Shown here piece after piece: positions 63,001 through 64,000 of a stretch of DNA of 64,000 nucleotides. Position 1 is the stretch's first letter. Every line of letters begins with the position of its first letter. The notes under the pieces are model-generated. The model saw nothing but the letters and a program-made list of their open reading frames with translations, made no database searches and was not told the DNA's origin. The translations under genes and the position numbers were made by a program. The stretch lies in NCBI RefSeq assembly GCF_001577835.2, contig NC_029516.1, forward strand, positions 94,319,091 through 94,383,090, given 5' to 3'. The DNA comes from Coturnix japonica. Taxonomy: Eukaryota; Chordata; Aves; Galliformes; Phasianidae.

Positions 63001-63663
63001 AGAACTTGCAATTTCACAGTGATTTCATTCGATGCTTCTGTGTCTTGAAGTACACTGAAGAGCTCTTTCCACAGAGCCTTTCTTAGGACAGGTAGAACAG
63101 CTGAGACAACTGCAGGGAGAGAGCAGGGGGCATCAACTTCACCAAAAGTGTTAAGTAACAACTGACGTAATCAGAAAAATTCCAAACCACTTCTCTAATT
63201 AAGCCCCAGCTTACTTAGTTTTGAACTGTTATGCTGTCATTGGTGCTAAACTGCTTCTGAGGAGCACACTCTGTATTGCTCCTTTAATATCATTAGGATA
63301 GCAAATATACCAGAAAACCGTTTGCTACGCAGCTGAAATAATTAGACATGGGAAAATAACGCAGACATTCAAAAGAGGGACAACTATGTGATAAAAAACC
63401 ACGTCCTTGATTATGAGGAACAAGGAAATCCTTACCAGTTCTCTGACCATGGACTCAAGGGAATTTACTCTCACATCAGCAGACAGCACGTACCTTATAA
63501 ATCAAGTCAGCTTGCCAGCAGTTTCCTATTCTAGCATTCAAGCTCAAAGTCATCAGTTGAATTAAGTGCCAGAAGAAGGCTTAGTTCTTTTACCATCCTG
63601 TACTGATGAGGTCTTTCCACTACTTGAACTTCCCTTTGCAGAACTAGCTTTCCCAACCAACAG
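47813..63663 (-). CDS. URB1: URB1, nucleolar ribosome-biogenesis factor (C-terminal 18 exons, partial)
   Basis: URB1 (Npa1) is a large nucleolar armadillo-like scaffold for early 60S pre-ribosome assembly. Eighteen minus-strand exons, listed separately, join without phase conflict into 3,006 nt (1,001 aa plus stop). Human URB1 is about 2,270 aa, so the N-terminal half lies beyond position 64,000. Recognised stretches include [55 protein letters not shown] and [15 protein letters not shown]. These correspond to the NopRA1-type C-terminal domain, roughly residues 370-600 of this fragment. A basic, likely nuclear-localising cluster ([13 protein letters not shown]) follows near residue 750. Introns carry CR1 pieces at 49272, 51562, 52806 and 58708. 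The gene converges on MRAP. Identification is by recognition, supported by unbroken frame across 17 junctions. Confidence 0.95.
48637..49230 (-). CDS. URB1: URB1 exon (window exon 17, long)
   Basis: The acceptor is tcttatag and the donor AAGAAGG|gtaact. This 594 nt exon opens with a lysine-rich, likely nuclear-localising stretch (NIKEKSKSQ...[13 protein letters not shown]). It continues through [16 protein letters not shown] and helical C-terminal sequence ending DVNKK. An internal ATG at 49150 could mislead a gene finder; the frame is open upstream to the acceptor. Confidence 0.94.
49272..49430 (+). mobile_element. CR1 3' fragment in a URB1 intron
   Basis: gatgccccatccctggaggt, gctcaaggccaggttggatg and the tail accattctgtgattttacga. 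Antisense to URB1. Confidence 0.92.
49905..50146 (-). CDS. URB1: URB1 exon (window exon 16)
   Basis: The acceptor is ttctctag and the donor GCTTA|gtaagt. It encodes [40 protein letters not shown] and [13 protein letters not shown], matching human URB1 RFTVNETVLS/LLHKWS from memory. Confidence 0.94.
51056..51232 (-). CDS. URB1: URB1 exon (window exon 15)
   Basis: The acceptor is ctttttcag and the donor TTATTCG|gtaagt. It encodes [20 protein letters not shown], a basic insert ([14 protein letters not shown]) and [14 protein letters not shown]. Confidence 0.93.
51562..51838 (+). mobile_element. Young CR1 3' fragment in a URB1 intron
   Basis: Opens with [20 protein letters not shown] and runs to ggtcattctgtgattctgag. 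I count six differences from the copy at 36230 over the shared 3' part. Confidence 0.94.
52211..52320 (-). CDS. URB1: URB1 exon (window exon 14)
   Basis: The acceptor is ctgtttcag and the donor GAAAAG|gtaaca. It encodes [20 protein letters not shown] then [11 protein letters not shown]. Confidence 0.94.
52806..52882 (-). mobile_element. CR1 ORF2-terminal fragment in a URB1 intron
   Basis: agccccatccaacctggcct and tgaacacctgcagggatggg are the reverse complement of the CR1 ORF2 end. Same strand as URB1. Confidence 0.85.
53047..53072. repeat. (TTTATC)n-like tract beside a URB1 donor
   Basis: tttatttatctttatttatc lies about 10 nt past the URB1 exon donor at 53081. Confidence 0.75.
53082..53225 (-). 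CDS. URB1: URB1 exon (window exon 13)
   Basis: The acceptor is gacttgtag and the donor TCTCAG|gtaaga. It encodes 48 residues, [20 protein letters not shown] through [18 protein letters not shown]. Confidence 0.94.
53494..53600 (-). CDS. URB1: URB1 exon (window exon 12)
   Basis: The acceptor is tcttcacag and the donor TTTGAG|gtaacg. It encodes [20 protein letters not shown] then [15 protein letters not shown]. Confidence 0.94.
54101..54212 (-). CDS. URB1: URB1 exon (window exon 11)
   Basis: The acceptor is gtgctgcag and the donor AAGCCAG|gtacta. It encodes [20 protein letters not shown] and [13 protein letters not shown]. Confidence 0.94.
54579..54739 (-). CDS. URB1: URB1 exon (window exon 10)
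   Basis: The acceptor is gctcacacag and the donor AAACAG|gtatgg. It encodes [20 protein letters not shown] then [15 protein letters not shown], among the most conserved URB1 stretches. Confidence 0.94.
54740..56847 (-). other. Largest URB1 intron in the window
   Basis: No CR1 seen. A box C/D snoRNA-like pattern lies at 55313-55396 (see findings). Confidence 0.5.
56848..56950 (-). CDS. URB1: URB1 exon (window exon 9)
   Basis: The acceptor is ttggtttcag and the donor GACCAG|gtaaaa. It encodes [20 protein letters not shown] and [14 protein letters not shown], the start of the NopRA1-type domain. Confidence 0.94.
57524..57695 (-). CDS. URB1: URB1 exon (window exon 8)
   Basis: The acceptor is tgtttaag, which exactly completes an AGA codon with the preceding exon. 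It encodes [20 protein letters not shown] through [13 protein letters not shown]. The donor GAG|gtgctg is weak but keeps the frame into the next exon. Confidence 0.88.
57696..59252 (-). other. URB1 intron
   Basis: Contains the CR1 stub at 58708-58826; nothing else recognised. Confidence 0.6.
58708..58826 (-). mobile_element. CR1 3'-end fragment in a URB1 intron
   Basis: tagaatcacttgagttggaa and ggccatctggtccaaacccc, then a CR1-like body up to gtcccatccaatctgacct. Confidence 0.8.
59253..59316 (-). CDS. URB1: URB1 exon (window exon 7)
   Basis: The acceptor is gttttttag and the donor TCTAG|gtaagt. It encodes [20 protein letters not shown]; human URB1 has a near-identical DQKILLLL segment from memory. 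Confidence 0.93.
59409..59519 (-). CDS. URB1: URB1 exon (window exon 6)
   Basis: The acceptor is ctatttcag and the donor ACTGTAG|gtatgt. It encodes [20 protein letters not shown] then [16 protein letters not shown]. Confidence 0.93.
60756..60949 (-). CDS. URB1: URB1 exon (window exon 5)
   Basis: The acceptor is ttccaaag and the donor CAAGAG|gtatat. It encodes [20 protein letters not shown], then [17 protein letters not shown] and a short acidic EEDD. Confidence 0.93.
61544..61602 (-). CDS. URB1: URB1 exon (window exon 4)
   Basis: The acceptor is atgcacag and the donor CTAAA|gtaagt. It encodes [20 protein letters not shown], strongly URB1-like. Confidence 0.92.
62541..62718 (-). CDS. URB1: URB1 exon (window exon 3)
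   Basis: The acceptor is tttctgcag and the donor TTACTG|gtgaga. It encodes [20 protein letters not shown] through LLRLEELL. Phase 2 in, phase 0 out. Confidence 0.9.
62908..63109 (-). CDS. URB1: URB1 exon (window exon 2)
   Basis: The acceptor is tccctgcag and the donor GAGAG|gtaggc. It encodes [20 protein letters not shown] through [12 protein letters not shown], helical repeat-like. Confidence 0.9.
63594..63663 (-). CDS. URB1: URB1 exon (window exon 1, most upstream)
   Basis: The acceptor is gactgtag and the donor GGATG|gtaaaag. It encodes a Ser-rich linker, [20 protein letters not shown] followed by VQD, leaving phase 1. The weakest-conserved exon of the chain, but its phase fits the next exon exactly. 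Confidence 0.75.
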
Positions 63664-64000
63664 CTACAGTCAGCCAGATTCTATTGTTACTCACATTTCT
63701 ACACAATAAGAGAAACTAATCTAACATGATCCTACCCATCTGAATCCTGAGTCAGTTTTGCTGGTTGAAAAAAGAAATCTTGTCAACTTAACGCTGCTGC
63801 TGGTTTGGAAAGTTTTGGACTGTGTGCCAGTTTAGGAAGACAGCAAATGAGAGATTTATTTTAGCACAATGTTTTCAACTCTTACATCTACAGAAGCAGA
63901 AGATTAGATTCCAGAAAACCATATGGCAATGGCATCCCATTCAGACAGTGTTCTATCGACATCCAAGAAAAAGTTTAACCTCCTATACTAGATAAGCACG
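63664..64000 (-). other. URB1 intron running off the window edge
   Basis: No further phase-compatible exon is visible before the edge. Confidence 0.5.

Noticed and set aside
1-64000. CRISPR arrays, rRNA, tRNA, retroviral or LTR elements
   Set aside because: No regularly spaced direct repeats, no cloverleaf or rRNA sequence, and no gag, pol or env-like frame was recognised. The reverse transcriptase pieces are all CR1-type LINE.

Overview
This is a stretch of bird nuclear chromosome, most likely from a galliform such as chicken. Two things point that way: at least 23 fragments of the CR1 LINE, several ending in the avian CR1 tail with ATTCTGTG-type repeats, and a gene order (MIS18A, MRAP, URB1) that matches vertebrate synteny around human 21q22.11. 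The DNA is AT-rich and mostly noncoding, with small exons and GT-AG introns. I see no bacterial, plasmid or phage features.

Layout. Positions 1 to about 27,200 are intergenic, with no exon I can support. This part holds CR1 pieces, microsatellites, a G-quadruplex-like run, a CpG-rich patch and a duplicated AT-rich motif that may be regulatory. MIS18A lies on the minus strand at 27,212-29,117. It has five exons, all splice phases agree, and the predicted protein is 204 aa. A CpG-rich region with GC-box, CRE-half and CHR-like motifs and a degenerate tandem duplication lies at its 5' end. MRAP is on the plus strand at 30,452-43,011, with three coding exons and a 120 aa product. It is divergent from MIS18A, and a CR1 copy sits between them. 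Positions 43,012-47,812 separate the converging 3' ends of MRAP and URB1. From 47,813 to 63,663 the minus strand carries 18 coding exons of URB1, about 1,001 aa of its C-terminal part. All are phase-consistent and end in the stop codon. The 5' part of URB1 lies beyond position 64,000.

The genes are independent housekeeping or tissue genes and do not form a system. MIS18A licenses centromeres for CENP-A loading. MRAP is a small membrane partner of the ACTH receptor MC2R. URB1 is a nucleolar factor for 60S ribosome assembly. I rebuilt the exon chains by eye, checking reading frame across each junction and resemblance to the mammalian proteins from memory. No alignment or database was used.

I found no convincing new biological system. 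The better leads are the tandem-duplicated promoter block at MIS18A, the duplicated homeodomain/POU-like motif near 680-773, the CpG-rich patch near 21,360, a possible C/D snoRNA in a URB1 intron, a frame-breaking cassette exon candidate in URB1, and an unassigned protein-like frame at 44,309-44,515.
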